Assembly: GCA_035353615.1 (NCBI GenBank)
Contig: DAOPZY010000018.1
Coordinates: 1-58,561, forward strand
Direction of reading: 5' to 3'
From: CAXXOK01 sp035353615
Lineage (GTDB): Bacteria; Bacillota; Clostridia; Christensenellales; Aristaeellaceae
Length of the DNA stretch: 58,561 bases
The notes beneath the pieces were generated by a model. The model saw only the letters and a list, made by a program, of their open reading frames with translations, did not search any database and was not told the origin of the DNA. Below, piece by piece: positions 43,352-52,860 of the stretch. The first letter of the stretch is position 1; each line of letters opens with the position of its first letter. Position numbers and translations under genes: made by a program.

Positions 43352-44380
43352 ATGGCAAGCGTAAACGATCTCGCAATTGATCTTGGCACATCGAATATCC
43401 TGATTTATATGAAGGGAAAAGGCATCATCCTGCGCGAGCCTACGGTGGTCGCCATCGACCGCGACACGCGCGAGGTGCTTGCCTTTGGCGAAGAAGCGCG
43501 CCGCATGATCGGCCGCACGCCCAGCAACATTTTAGCCCTGCGCCCCCTGCGCGAAGGCGTTATTTCGGATTATGAGCTGGTCAGCTTCATGCTCAAGGGC
43601 TTTGTGCTCAAGGCAATCGGCAAGCACATGTTTGCCCGCCCGCGCGCCATTCTGGCGTTGCCTACGGGCGTGAATGAAATGGAAAAGCGCTCGATCATTT
43701 CCACCATGTTTGACGCGGGCATGCGGCGCACCCAGCTGCTGGACCGGACCATCGCGGCCGCGCTGGGCGCGGGCCTGCCGATTGACGAGGCGTATGGCAC
43801 CATGATTGTGGACATCAGCGCCGGGGTCAGCGACATCGCGGTGCTTTCGCTGGGCAAAGTGGTTGTGAGCGACTGCTCCAAAATCGGCGGCGACAAGCTG
43901 GACGACGCGATCATCCGTCACCTCAGGCGCAAGCATAACCTGCTGATTGGCGAGCGCACAGCGGAGGAGCTGAAAATCAACATCGGCTCGGCCATCCCGC
44001 GCAGCGATCAGCTGTATATGGAGGTTACGGGCCGCAACCTGATTACCGGGCTGCCCAAAACCATGCGCATCACCAGCGACGATGTAACCGAGGCCATCGA
44101 TGAGCCGCTTCAGCAGCTGATTGAAAGCATCCACGGCGTTTTGGAGCATACCCCGGCGGAACTGGCGGCGGATATTTTTGAATACGGCATCCTGCTCACG
44201 GGCGGCGGCGCGGAGATGTTTGGCCTTTGCGAGGCCATCGCGGACGCGCTCAAGGTGCCGTGCTCCTGCGCCGAGGACCCGCAAACCAACGTGGTGATCG
44301 GCTGTGGCAAAGCGGTTGAAAACTTGGCCGATCTGGGCCGGTTTTTGGATGACAACCGCCGCAGGCTCATGGGTCGGTAA
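43352..44380 (+). CDS. MreB/Mbl-type actin-like cell-shape protein
   Basis: This 342-residue actin-fold protein has the phosphate 1 loop LAIDLGTSNILIY, the connect 1 motif GTMIVDISAGVSDIAVLSLG and the adenosine motif ILLTGGGAEMFG. MreB-family filaments guide lateral wall synthesis at the membrane. The absence of mreC and mreD and of a spo-gene context makes assignment to MreB, Mbl or MreBH uncertain. AAAGAGGTAAAG precedes ATG 43352. It is single, with a GC-rich terminator-like region after it. Confidence 0.9.
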   Translation: MASVNDLAIDLGTSNILIYMKGKGIILREPTVVAIDRDTREVLAFGEEARRMIGRTPSNILALRPLREGVISDYELVSFMLKGFVLKAIGKHMFARPRAILALPTGVNEMEKRSIISTMFDAGMRRTQLLDRTIAAALGAGLPIDEAYGTMIVDISAGVSDIAVLSLGKVVVSDCSKIGGDKLDDAIIRHLRRKHNLLIGERTAEELKINIGSAIPRSDQLYMEVTGRNLITGLPKTMRITSDDVTEAIDEPLQQLIESIHGVLEHTPAELAADIFEYGILLTGGGAEMFGLCEAIADALKVPCSCAEDPQTNVVIGCGKAVENLADLGRFLDDNRRRLMGR

Positions 44381-44435
44381 GGGTATGGCGCGGAAGCGTC
44401 CTGCCCGTTCTGGGGGTATCCGAACCCAAAAACAG

Positions 44436-44467
44436 GCCGCCCGCGGCATAGCCGCCCGCGGCTTTTT
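44436..44467 (+). terminator. GC-rich terminator after the MreB homologue
   Basis: GCCGCCCGCGGC occurs twice (44436-44447 and 44451-44462), nearly self-complementary and able to pair with each other. Five T follow. Confidence 0.65.
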
Positions 44468-44490
44468 GCATGGCGCAACGCCGCGCGATA

Positions 44491-44499
44491 TGGTACAAT
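44491..44499 (+). promoter_or_regulatory. extended -10 promoter of the polysaccharide cluster
   Basis: TGG is directly followed by TACAAT (44494-44499), an extended -10. The -35 box is weak. The gene starts about 150 bp downstream. Confidence 0.45.
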
Positions 44500-44658
44500 C
44501 AGTTGCATGAGCAGCAAAGCATATGGTTACGGGAACCGCCGGAGTCGCCTCGGCGCGGAGAAATTGCCCCAACCCCGCCGAAAACCGGAAAGCGCGAACG
44601 CGCGCGTGCGAAAATCGGCTCGGCGGCGGCCAACCCTATCAAATGGAGCGAACTGAGC

Positions 44659-45666
44659 ATGAACGATCGGATTTCCGTGGTTGTGCCTGTGTATAATAAG
44701 CGGGCGTATCTGGCCCAATGCGTCGCGTCGGTGGCGGGGCAGGGCTATGCGCCCTGCGAAGTGATCCTCGTGGACGATGGCTCCACCGACGGCAGCGCCG
44801 GCCTGTGCGATACGCTGGCGGCAGAGAACGCGCGCGTTCGGGTGCTGCACCAGTCAAACGCGGGCGTTTCGGCGGCCCGGAACGCGGGCGCGATGGCCGC
44901 AACCGGCGAATGGATTACATTTTTGGATGCGGATGACCAGTTGCTGCCCGGCAGCCTGCTACTGTTCGCCGGGGCAACCGACCCTGCCGTGGACGGGGTT
45001 TGCGGCGGCATCCTTCAGGGGGCGGAAAAAGCCGGCCCGGCGCGCCCAAACCGGCGGTGGATCAGCGAAACCGAGCGGTACGCCGCCTGCGTCGCCATGG
45101 TGAACGATCCGACCCGCTACCTCACCAGCCACGCGTGGCTGCTCCGCGCCGATTGGCTCCGGCAGCATAGCCTCCTGTTTTGTGAGGAGCTTCGTTACGG
45201 GGAGGATGGCGAGTGGATGCTTCGCTGCCTCATGGCCATGCGCGGGCTGGTTATGCTGGGCGCGCCGGTTTACCGCTACAGCGTCGCGGAAGATTCGGCC
45301 CTTCACCAATACCGCGCCGGGATGGTGGATCAATACCTGCGTACGCTGGACACAGTGAAGCGGGAGCAGGCCGAAAACGGCTGGGCTGTGCCGCTGGGGC
45401 CTTACTACCTTACGCATCTTTTGCTGATGCTGACCCACGGCGTGTTTCATCCGGGAAACCGGCAACCGCTCGCGGCGGCGTTTGGGGAGGCCCGGAGGCT
45501 TTGCGGGCGGGCCGTCTTCCGCGAGGCGCTGGCGGGGGCCGATTTGTCCGCCATGGGTTTTGGCAGGCGGGCGGCGCTTCGCTCGCTCGCGCATGGATGG
45601 ATTTTCCCCGCGTGGGTTGCCATTCGCCTGCGGCAGCGGCGCAACCGGCGGCTGAGCAGGGCATAG
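44659..45666 (+). CDS. family 2 glycosyltransferase
   Basis: This 335-residue GT-A enzyme has ISVVVPVYNKRAYL, LVDDGSTDGS, NAGVSAARNAGA and TFLDADDQLLP (the DxD-like motif), then GEDGEWMLR as a likely catalytic base region. The C-terminal part is predicted to be peripheral and basic (RLRQRRNRR). It should transfer a sugar to a lipid-linked glycan on the inner membrane face. ATG 44659 follows GGAG. It opens a run of polysaccharide genes and is followed 33 bp later by a double glycosyltransferase. Confidence 0.85.
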   Translation: MNDRISVVVPVYNKRAYLAQCVASVAGQGYAPCEVILVDDGSTDGSAGLCDTLAAENARVRVLHQSNAGVSAARNAGAMAATGEWITFLDADDQLLPGSLLLFAGATDPAVDGVCGGILQGAEKAGPARPNRRWISETERYAACVAMVNDPTRYLTSHAWLLRADWLRQHSLLFCEELRYGEDGEWMLRCLMAMRGLVMLGAPVYRYSVAEDSALHQYRAGMVDQYLRTLDTVKREQAENGWAVPLGPYYLTHLLLMLTHGVFHPGNRQPLAAAFGEARRLCGRAVFREALAGADLSAMGFGRRAALRSLAHGWIFPAWVAIRLRQRRNRRLSRA

Positions 45667-45698
45667 GCGGAGTAATGCGGAAAGAAGGCGGCACGGCG

Positions 45699-47912
45699 AT
45701 GGTGAATGTGCTGATTGTGGGGATGACCGCGACCATTGGCGGTTTGGAAAACTTTATTATCAGCTACTGCGAGCGCATGGCGGGTCCGGAACTGCATTTT
45801 GATTTTTTGACGCGTTTTCCGACCTGCGCATACGAGGATCGAATCCGCGCGATGGGCGGCGAGGTGTACCACGTGACCCGGAGGAGCCGCAATCCGCTCC
45901 GTTATTACCGGGAAATTCACGGTTTTTTTGCGCGCCATGCCGGTAAGTATGCCGTGATTTGGGATCATGAATGTATGGTGAATGACCTGACCCCTCTCCG
46001 CCTTGCAAATAAGGCGGGGATTCCCGTGCGCCTGTACCACAGCCACAATACCCAAAACATGGATGTGAGCCTGAAAGGGCGCGTTCAGGGGCTGTTGCAC
46101 CGTTGGAACCGCCGAAGGCTCCCGACATTTGTAACCGAGCTGTGGGGCTGTTCCGCCGAGGCGATCCGCTGGGCGACCGGGGGCAAGGGCGCGGCGGTTA
46201 CCCGCGTTGTGCCCAACGCGATCGACACCCGCCCCTTTGGCAACCTTGCCGGCGAGCGTGGCGCCTGCCGGAAGGAACTGGGCGTGGAAAACTGTTTTGT
46301 GATCGGGCACACCGGCAGGCTTCAGTACCAGAAGAATCAGATGTTCCTGCTCGACGCGTTCGCGGGCCTGTATGCCGGCATGCCGCAGGCCCGGCTGGCG
46401 CTTGTGGGGGACGGGCCGGACGCCGCCATGCTGCGCGCGCGCGCGCGGGAGTTGGGGCTTCATGACGCCGTGCTGTTTTTGGGCTTTCGGGAGGATATTC
46501 CACGCCTGCTCAGCGCAATGGACCTGTTCGCGTTTCCGTCCCGGTTTGAAGGGCTGGGCCTGTCCGTGATTGAGGCGCAGGCTTCCGGTTTGCCGTGCCT
46601 GGTATCGGCGGCGGTGCCTCAGGCCGCGCACCTGACCGATCTGGTGACGGCGCTGCCGACGCGGGATGCGGCCGTGTGGGCCAACGCCATGGCAGCGGAG
46701 GCGGCAAAGCCCCGGGCGCGGGCAGACAGGCGCGACGAGGTGGCCAAGGCCGGGTATGAGATTGGCGCGGCTTCCGCCCAGCTGGCAACAGCCCTGCTGC
46801 GGTTGGAGGCGCAAAACCCACGGCCCAAACCGGGGCGTTACATCCTTTCCGTGCCCAGCGCCAAACAGTATGCCCACGCGCTGACTAAGGCACGGGTGGA
46901 CACCCAGCGCTTTGCCGTGCAAAACGGCTTTCAGCCCCTCGTTTTCCGGGGCGGGGATACGGCGAGCGGGCGCGTTTGGGCGGCGGCGAAGCTGGTGCTG
47001 CGGTGCGTAGCGGATTGGCTATCCGCCTTTCGCCGGCTGCCCCGGAACGCAACGCTGCTGGTGCAGTACCCGCATTTCCCGCTGAAATCCGTGCCCGTGG
47101 CGCGCGCCGCCATGCGGTTTTTGCAGCGTCGCAAGGGCGTGCGGCTGATCGCGCTGGTGCATGATCTGGATTCTCTGCGCGGCATCGGCGGCAACGCCGC
47201 TGTGTACAGCGACCGTCGGCTGTTGCCGATTTTTGACGCGGTCATCTGCCACAACGCGGTTATGGAAAACCGTCTGGTTTCCATGGGGCTTTGCCGGGAA
47301 CGGCTGGTGACGCTTGCTCTGTTCGACTACGCAACCGACGCCGAGCCGCGGCCGCGGGCGTATTCCCAATCGGTCTGCATCGCGGGTAACCTGTCGCCGG
47401 CCAAAAGCGGCTATCTTTACCAAATGCTGGGCCAACCCGCCCGTCGGTATCAGCTGCACCTGTACGGCGGCTCGTTTGAGGGCGAAAACTGCGAGGGAGT
47501 CGCCTACCACGGCGTGTTTGATGCCAACGAGCTGCCCGGGCGGCTGGAAGGCGCTTTTGGGTTGATATGGGACGGGGACACCACGGCTGGTTGCAGCGGG
47601 GTATACGGCGAATATCTGCGCATCAACGCGCCGCACAAGCTGTCCCTGTATCTGGCGGCGGGAATCCCGGTGCTGATTTGGGCGCAGGCCGCGCAGGCGG
47701 CTTTTGTGACCGGGCAGGGCGTGGGGTTGGCTTTGGAAAACCTGGATGCGCTGGACACGCTGCTAACCGGGGTAACCCCGGAGGATTACCGGCGCATGGC
47801 GGAAAACGCGGCCAAGCTTTCCCCGCTGATCCGGGAGGGGCATTATCTGACACAGGCGCTGGAAACCGCTTTGCAGAGGCTAAGCGCAAACGGAGGAGAA
47901 AGCGACCGCTAA
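45699..47912 (+). CDS. fused glycosyltransferase: GT4 domain plus galactofuranosyltransferase-like domain
   Basis: This 737-residue protein joins two GT-B-type enzymes. Residues 1-370 are a GT4 transferase with GGLENFII, HTGRLQYQKNQ and SRFEGLGLSVIEAQASGLP (the E-x7-E region). Residues about 390-737 resemble WbbI/Gtf3-type transferases, including beta-1,6-galactofuranosyltransferases: VHDLDSLRG, AGNLSPAKSGYLY, FGLIWDG and HKLSLYLAAGIPVLIW. AAAGAAGG lies 9 nt before ATG 45699; ATG 45675 is an alternative. Such fusions may add two sugars in sequence. It follows a GT2 gene and precedes the exporter genes. Confidence 0.82.
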   Translation: MVNVLIVGMTATIGGLENFIISYCERMAGPELHFDFLTRFPTCAYEDRIRAMGGEVYHVTRRSRNPLRYYREIHGFFARHAGKYAVIWDHECMVNDLTPLRLANKAGIPVRLYHSHNTQNMDVSLKGRVQGLLHRWNRRRLPTFVTELWGCSAEAIRWATGGKGAAVTRVVPNAIDTRPFGNLAGERGACRKELGVENCFVIGHTGRLQYQKNQMFLLDAFAGLYAGMPQARLALVGDGPDAAMLRARARELGLHDAVLFLGFREDIPRLLSAMDLFAFPSRFEGLGLSVIEAQASGLPCLVSAAVPQAAHLTDLVTALPTRDAAVWANAMAAEAAKPRARADRRDEVAKAGYEIGAASAQLATALLRLEAQNPRPKPGRYILSVPSAKQYAHALTKARVDTQRFAVQNGFQPLVFRGGDTASGRVWAAAKLVLRCVADWLSAFRRLPRNATLLVQYPHFPLKSVPVARAAMRFLQRRKGVRLIALVHDLDSLRGIGGNAAVYSDRRLLPIFDAVICHNAVMENRLVSMGLCRERLVTLALFDYATDAEPRPRAYSQSVCIAGNLSPAKSGYLYQMLGQPARRYQLHLYGGSFEGENCEGVAYHGVFDANELPGRLEGAFGLIWDGDTTAGCSGVYGEYLRINAPHKLSLYLAAGIPVLIWAQAAQAAFVTGQGVGLALENLDALDTLLTGVTPEDYRRMAENAAKLSPLIREGHYLTQALETALQRLSANGGESDR

Positions 47913-48100
47913 TCATTTGCCGGGCTTTGGCTCATCGCTGGCCGGAAGGGCAGCCCTGCGCATGGCCGGTTCAGGCTTGATGCTCGCTGTGCCAAAAGGA
48001 GCAGCCCTGTGCGGCCCTGCGACCCAAGGCTCAACGTCGGCAGGTTTAACGGGAATCGCCACAGACGAGCAAACGCGTCAGTCGCCGGCGGCCGCTCCTA

Positions 48101-48129
48101 TTGACGGGCAAACCTGATTATAGTATGAT
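48101..48129 (+). promoter_or_regulatory. promoter of the ABC exporter pair
   Basis: TTGACG (48101-48106) and TATGAT (48124-48129) are 17 bp apart. The TTG of the -35 box opens a frame that continues into the permease but is not its real start. Confidence 0.75.
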
Positions 48130-48169
48130 AAAGCGTCCTTTGGCAGGGGCAGACGCGGAGGAGAAGGCT

Positions 48170-48937
48170 TTGTTCAAGAAATACAAACAGTATCAGTTTT
48201 TATTTGAGGAACTGGTCAAGCGCGATTTCAGCATAAAATATAAACGGACGATACTGGGCATTTTTTGGAGCGTGCTTTCCCCGCTGCTCACGCTACTGGT
48301 GATGCGGCTGGTGTTTACGCAATTTTTCGGCCGCGACACGCCGTATTACACCACCTACCTTTTTGCGGGCAACCTGGTGTTCAGCTACTATAAGGACGCT
48401 ACCACCAACGGCATGAAAGCGCTGGTCGGGAATAAGGACATTATCACCAAGGTGAAAATGCCGCAGTATATGTTTGTTTTTTCCACAAACGTATCCTCGC
48501 TCATCAATTTTCTGATTACGCTGGTTGTGTTTTTTGCGTTTACCCTGCTGGACGGCATCGCGCCTTCGTTCCGGTATCTGGCGCTGATTTACCCAACCCT
48601 GTGCCTGTTGGTGCTCAACATCGGCGTTGGGCTGGTGCTTTCCGCGCTGTACGTGTTTTTCCGGGATATGCAGTACCTGTACAATATTTTCACCCTGCTG
48701 CTGATGTACATGTCCGCGATTTTCTATCAGGTGGATAAATACGCGGAGAATATCCAGCGGCTGTTCCTGTTGAACCCGGTCTACGTGTGCATCAAGTATT
48801 TCCGCGTGGTGGTGATTGACGGCACGTTCCCCAGCCTGTTTTACCACCTGCTGATGTTTGGGTACGCGGCGATCGTGATGCTGATCGGGTTCTGGATTTA
48901 CCGCCGGAACAATCAGCGTTTCCTGTACTATATGTAG
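48170..48937 (+). CDS. polysaccharide ABC-2 transporter permease (Wzm/TagG-like)
   Basis: This 255-residue protein has six predicted helices and the amphipathic start YQFLFEELVKRDFSIKYKRT typical of ABC-2 glycan exporters. It pairs with the following ATPase to move a finished lipid-linked polysaccharide across the membrane. GGAGGAG lies 6 nt before TTG 48170. Starts further upstream fall inside the promoter (48101-48129). The stop and the next ATG are only 10 bp apart. Confidence 0.88.
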   Translation: MFKKYKQYQFLFEELVKRDFSIKYKRTILGIFWSVLSPLLTLLVMRLVFTQFFGRDTPYYTTYLFAGNLVFSYYKDATTNGMKALVGNKDIITKVKMPQYMFVFSTNVSSLINFLITLVVFFAFTLLDGIAPSFRYLALIYPTLCLLVLNIGVGLVLSALYVFFRDMQYLYNIFTLLLMYMSAIFYQVDKYAENIQRLFLLNPVYVCIKYFRVVVIDGTFPSLFYHLLMFGYAAIVMLIGFWIYRRNNQRFLYYM

Positions 48938-48947
48938 GAGGCATGGC

Positions 48948-49784
48948 ATGAGCCAACACAGCATTGAGGTGAAAAACGTCCGCATCGGTTTTATGACGGG
49001 CGATTTCAAAGATATCGGGTTAAAAGAGTTTTGCATGCGCAAGTTGACGCGCTCCTATCAGGCCAAGCGCTTTTGGGCGGTGGACGGCGTAAGCTTTACG
49101 CTGGATTCCGGCGATATGCTGGGGATCATCGGCACCAACGGGGCCGGTAAATCCACCCTGCTCAAGGCGGTCAGCGGCATCATGCGGCCGTTGGAAGGCT
49201 CCATCCATATTAACGGGCGGGTGGCCGCCCTGCTGGAATTGGCTTCCGGCTTTGACAGCGACCTGACCGTGCGGGAAAACGCGTACCTTCGCGGCGCTTT
49301 TTTGGGGTATAGCCGGGAGTTTATGAACCAGCAGTGCGCAAAAATCATCGAGTTTGCGGAATTGCAGGAGTTTGAGGACCGGCCCTTCCGTCAGCTTTCC
49401 TCGGGGATGAAATCACGCCTGGCGTTTTCGATTGCCAGCATGGTATCGCCGGAAGTGCTGATCCTGGACGAAGTGCTGTCGGTGGGCGACGGCGCGTTTC
49501 GCAAACGCAGCGAAAAGAAAATGTTGGAGATTATTAACGGCGGCGCGACGACCATCCTCGTATCCCACTCGCTGGATCAGATTCGCAACCTGTGCAACAA
49601 GGTGCTGTGGCTGGATCACGGCAAGCAGGTCGCCTTTGGGCAAACCCAACCGCTTTGCGACCTGTACGAGCAATACCTGGTAACGAAAAAGCTGCCCACC
49701 GCCGAGGAACTGGCTAACGCGCTCAAGCCAGCCGAACCCTTGGCGCAGCCGGAAACGCTCGCGCCCTCCGGAAAGGGCGAATAG
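48948..49784 (+). CDS. polysaccharide ABC transporter ATPase (Wzt/TagH-like)
   Basis: This 278-residue ATPase has Walker A GTNGAGKSTL (residues 62-71), signature LSSGMKSRLAF and Walker B VLILDEVLSVGD. It also has the long N-terminal segment (residues 9-46) found only in Wzt/TagH-type exporters. The C-terminal carbohydrate-recognition domain of some Wzt proteins is missing; only a short Pro/Glu-rich tail follows. AGGAGG precedes ATG 48948. It forms the exporter with the permease. Confidence 0.9.
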   Translation: MSQHSIEVKNVRIGFMTGDFKDIGLKEFCMRKLTRSYQAKRFWAVDGVSFTLDSGDMLGIIGTNGAGKSTLLKAVSGIMRPLEGSIHINGRVAALLELASGFDSDLTVRENAYLRGAFLGYSREFMNQQCAKIIEFAELQEFEDRPFRQLSSGMKSRLAFSIASMVSPEVLILDEVLSVGDGAFRKRSEKKMLEIINGGATTILVSHSLDQIRNLCNKVLWLDHGKQVAFGQTQPLCDLYEQYLVTKKLPTAEELANALKPAEPLAQPETLAPSGKGE

Positions 49785-49840
49785 GCGCGGCCCGGCGTTT
49801 CACGCGCTTTCGTTCGGCTGTTTCGCCATTAGCCCATTCA

Positions 49841-49869
49841 CCCTCCGCCGCCATCGGCCGGAGGGTTTT
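49841..49869 (+). terminator. terminator of the exporter operon
   Basis: CCCTCCG (49841-49847) pairs with CGGAGGG (49859-49865), followed by TTTTA. Confidence 0.75.
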
Positions 49870-49967
49870 ATGATGCGGCTCGTATGGAGCAATCGGCCAA
49901 GCCCATGCCATGCCTCGCCCCGCATTGCCGCAATGGGAGGCGACCGATGGGTACGCTTACGCAAAAA

Positions 49968-50051
49968 AGCTTTTCAAAACAGACGGATCGGTCCATATTC
50001 CTATAGCGTCGCTTTTTTGAAAAGCTACGTTTCCTAAAAAGGCTTTTTAGG
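49968..50051. repeat. two adjacent inverted repeats
   Basis: AGCTTTTCAAAA (49968-49979) is perfectly inverted at 50015-50026. A second dyad, CCTAAAAAG-G-CTTTTTAGG, spans 50033-50051. They lie in the 490-bp spacer before the L,D-transpeptidase and its promoter. They may be operators. Confidence 0.55.
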
Positions 50052-50137
50052 GGAAAGCACGTCCGACCCGCGCGACCGGGCAGGCGGCAAGGGTAACCTT
50101 ACCCATGGAAAGCGAATGGATTGTTACATTCCAACCC

Positions 50138-50166
50138 TTGACAAGCCAGCCGCTATCCTCTACAGT
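50138..50166 (+). promoter_or_regulatory. promoter of the L,D-transpeptidase
   Basis: TTGACA (50138-50143), 17-bp spacer, TACAGT (50161-50166), 110 bp before the start. Confidence 0.65.
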
Positions 50167-50275
50167 TTTAGTAGGGATGGATGGGCCAACGCGGCCGGCC
50201 ACCCATAGCACCGAGAATGAAAGCCGTATTGTTTTTCGATATGGCGTTTGGCTCCACAACGGAGGGATTTCCGCG

Positions 50276-51502
50276 ATGAAAGTATTGTACCGGGCAGCGA
50301 TTACGCTGCTGTGCGCGCTTTTGCTGATGGCCGGGCTGCCCAACGCGGCGCAGGCAAAAACAGTCGCCGAATGGCTGGAAGGCTATGAATCGGGCGAAAA
50401 CTGGTTTGGTGAGGATTTTGATTACGATATCACCGACACAGCCGCGTGCTGGGAGCTTCTGATGCGCCCCATCACGGTGCTCAACGTGGCTGAACGCGAG
50501 GTGGTGTACCCGCTGGTCACCCCGGGCGGAGCCAAGGTCAATGAGGATAAGCTGGGCGGTTTCATCGCGGGCAGCACCGCCGCCGTGCATGTGCTGGGCA
50601 AGGACGAGGACGGCTGGACGCTAATCGAAGGGCTGGATGATTACGACCGCCTCATCCGCGGCTACGTACGCACCAAGCTGCTGAAAACCGTGACGCCCAA
50701 CCAACAGTACGGCGTGATTATCGATAAAATGACCCAACGGCTGTATGTGTTTATCAATGGCGAATACTTCAGTTCCGTCGCCATTTCCACCGGGCTGACC
50801 AACGACGACCAGCCCTATAACGAAACCTCCGCCGGCGAATACCTGATTTCCAGCTGGGTGGGCGGGTTTGACAGCGAAGGCATGTATGTGGAAATGGGGA
50901 TGCGTTTCAACAACGGCGATCTGCTGCATCAGGTGCCCTATGTGCTGTTGGGGGACGGCACCAAACGGTTTGAAAAATATGAAAAGCTTCTGGGGCAGAA
51001 AGCCAGCCACGGCTGCGTGCGCGTGGCGCGCATCGCCTCGGAGGAAGGGCTGAACATCAAATGGCTGTGGGACAACCTGAAAAAGGGCACCAAGGTGGTC
51101 ATTTGGGATGACGACGGGCGTGTGATCCCCTACCCGGACGACAGTACGCTGCTGTACTACAATAAGGATGGCGGAAAATACTATCACGACATTGCCAATT
51201 GCGGCATGGTGAAGGAGCAGTACCTCCCGTTATCCAGCTTTACCTATGCCGAGCTGGACACCGCCCCGTTCAGCGAGCTGGAGCCATGCCCCGGTTGCGC
51301 CCCCGCGAAGCGGAAATCCGTGATTGACGAGCTGAACGCAGCTCGCGGCCTGCAAACCAGCTTGCCGGAGGTTACGCAAAGCCCGGCCCCGGATGCGACC
51401 AATGCGGCGGAAATGCTCTCGGAGGGCCAAACAGTCGCGCCTTCCTCTTTGGACAGCGTGAATGATCCGGAAGTGGAAATCAACATTTTTCCGGCAAAAT
51501 AG
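50276..51502 (+). CDS. secreted L,D-transpeptidase (YkuD domain)
   Basis: This 408-residue exported protein has a signal peptide (MKVLYRAAITLLCALLL, cleavage after AQA). An SH3-like region (about 50-130) leads to a YkuD domain starting YGVIIDKMTQRLYVF. The active-site motif is KASHGCVRVAR (nucleophile Cys) with the upstream HQVPYVLLG. These enzymes make 3-3 peptidoglycan cross-links or attach proteins to peptidoglycan. Near the C-terminus a YYHDIANCGMV...CPGCAP segment carries a Cys-rich, Ada-like motif. GGAGGG precedes ATG 50276. It is monocistronic, with a convergent gene beyond a shared terminator. Confidence 0.85.
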   Translation: MKVLYRAAITLLCALLLMAGLPNAAQAKTVAEWLEGYESGENWFGEDFDYDITDTAACWELLMRPITVLNVAEREVVYPLVTPGGAKVNEDKLGGFIAGSTAAVHVLGKDEDGWTLIEGLDDYDRLIRGYVRTKLLKTVTPNQQYGVIIDKMTQRLYVFINGEYFSSVAISTGLTNDDQPYNETSAGEYLISSWVGGFDSEGMYVEMGMRFNNGDLLHQVPYVLLGDGTKRFEKYEKLLGQKASHGCVRVARIASEEGLNIKWLWDNLKKGTKVVIWDDDGRVIPYPDDSTLLYYNKDGGKYYHDIANCGMVKEQYLPLSSFTYAELDTAPFSELEPCPGCAPAKRKSVIDELNAARGLQTSLPEVTQSPAPDATNAAEMLSEGQTVAPSSLDSVNDPEVEINIFPAK

Positions 51503-51582
51503 AACCCATCGCGGTAGCGAAGATGGGGTAAGGGCGCAAGCTTTGATAAAGAGTATTTTCTTTCACAATTCTGTATCAACAT

Positions 51583-51620
51583 CAAAACCCATGCAAGGCA
51601 ATGATCTTGCATGGGTTTTG
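51583..51620. terminator. bidirectional terminator
   Basis: CAAAACCCATGCAAG (51583-51597) and its exact complement (51606-51620) form a 15-bp stem with an 8-nt loop. A-rich and T-rich arms suit both strands. It separates two convergent genes. Confidence 0.85.
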
Positions 51621-51727
51621 AATAACGATCGTCGGGTTGCGGTTAGCGCGGCATGGAGCGCGGCGTGGAGAAGCGGTCCGGCTGCCTACCCCGATGTGCC
51701 TTTCGGCAGCAAGCGCGCGCCCGCCTG

Positions 51728-52432
51728 TCAGTTGACCCCATCCGGATACATCGCCACGGTTGCCGCTCTCATGGCGTCCGTCGCTTGCAGGTCCGGGTAA
51801 TAATACAGCATAACGCGCGACAGATAATTTCCCTCCACATTTGGCTTTTTCCGATCCACCCATGTTTGAAGCACAACATTGCCCCAAACGGAAATGGATT
51901 GAAACTGAAGATTCTGCTCGCATACCTCTGTCATGGGTTCGATTTCCCAATCGCCGCTTTCAAACATCCACCTTTCACCGGCAGGGTTTGACAGGCCAAC
52001 CGTCAGGAAAAAACGGATATCCGGCTCGCCGTACAGGGTGGACAGCTGCTTTTCCACATCGATAAACTGAAGCAAATCCGCTTGCACACGGTCGCTAAAC
52101 GCTTCCGGCGCTACGCGTGCCGGCTGCGCGCCGCTCAGCAGAATCCGGTTTACGCCGATATCATCCTTGTTAAAATCTAACTGCAAGTTCCACCGGTAAC
52201 TAAAATCCTCCACGCCATACGCGTTGCCGCTCCAAACTTGGGTTGCGACCTCAAAGGGAACCCCTTTTTTCTCCCAAAGGGTCTTTGAAACCATCTCAGG
52301 CGTTGTCCCTTCCATGGGGATCCCCTGATACAGGTGCAAATCGCCTGCTTCCTGCGCCATACCGGCAGTACCGCAGAAAAATTGGCCAATCAGGATCGCC
52401 AAGGCGAGATACCGTTGCATGCCCTTTTGCAA
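51728..52432 (-). CDS. secreted hypothetical protein
   Basis: This 234-residue protein was not recognised. A hydrophobic stretch ALAILIGQFFCGTAGMAQ near the N-terminus is a signal peptide. The body contains WNLQLDFNKDDIGVNRILL and ESGDWEIEP. The TTG at 52432 has AGGGGGTG 8 nt upstream; ATG 52420 is the alternative start. It faces the L,D-transpeptidase across a shared terminator. No metal or catalytic motif is visible. An envelope location is inferred from the signal peptide alone. Confidence 0.55.
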   Translation of the reverse strand: MQKGMQRYLALAILIGQFFCGTAGMAQEAGDLHLYQGIPMEGTTPEMVSKTLWEKKGVPFEVATQVWSGNAYGVEDFSYRWNLQLDFNKDDIGVNRILLSGAQPARVAPEAFSDRVQADLLQFIDVEKQLSTLYGEPDIRFFLTVGLSNPAGERWMFESGDWEIEPMTEVCEQNLQFQSISVWGNVVLQTWVDRKKPNVEGNYLSRVMLYYYPDLQATDAMRAATVAMYPDGVN

Positions 52433-52860
52433 AACAGAAGCACCCCCTGCGCTTTGAATTTGCGAAAGCCTTACCTCAAGCCTGTCTGTTCGCCGACGCG
52501 CACCGAGCCGGAACCGATGGGCCGAGCCGCGCTCCTGAGCGCCTTCCAAAACTACCCGCAATCCTTCTATTGAAATTTCATCTGATGGCTGCCATCGTTT
52601 TTATCATATCAGCAATCGAGCGTTTGTCAACCAAGCCGTTGAATCAAGGTTTGCCGTGCGGGTGGTTGGCAGCGAAACCGTCCTTTCCGGTTGCGCCGCG
52701 ACGCTCCGGGCGGCTTTACGCAAAAATAACATTCATGGCAACCGTGCCTAAATCCGCCTGATTTCAGGCAAAGCGCGCGCGAGCCCCTTGCGGATGGCGC
52801 GCGCATTCGTTATACTGGAGTCAGTGATTTCCCAATACATCGACGGGGAGCGGGTCTGTT

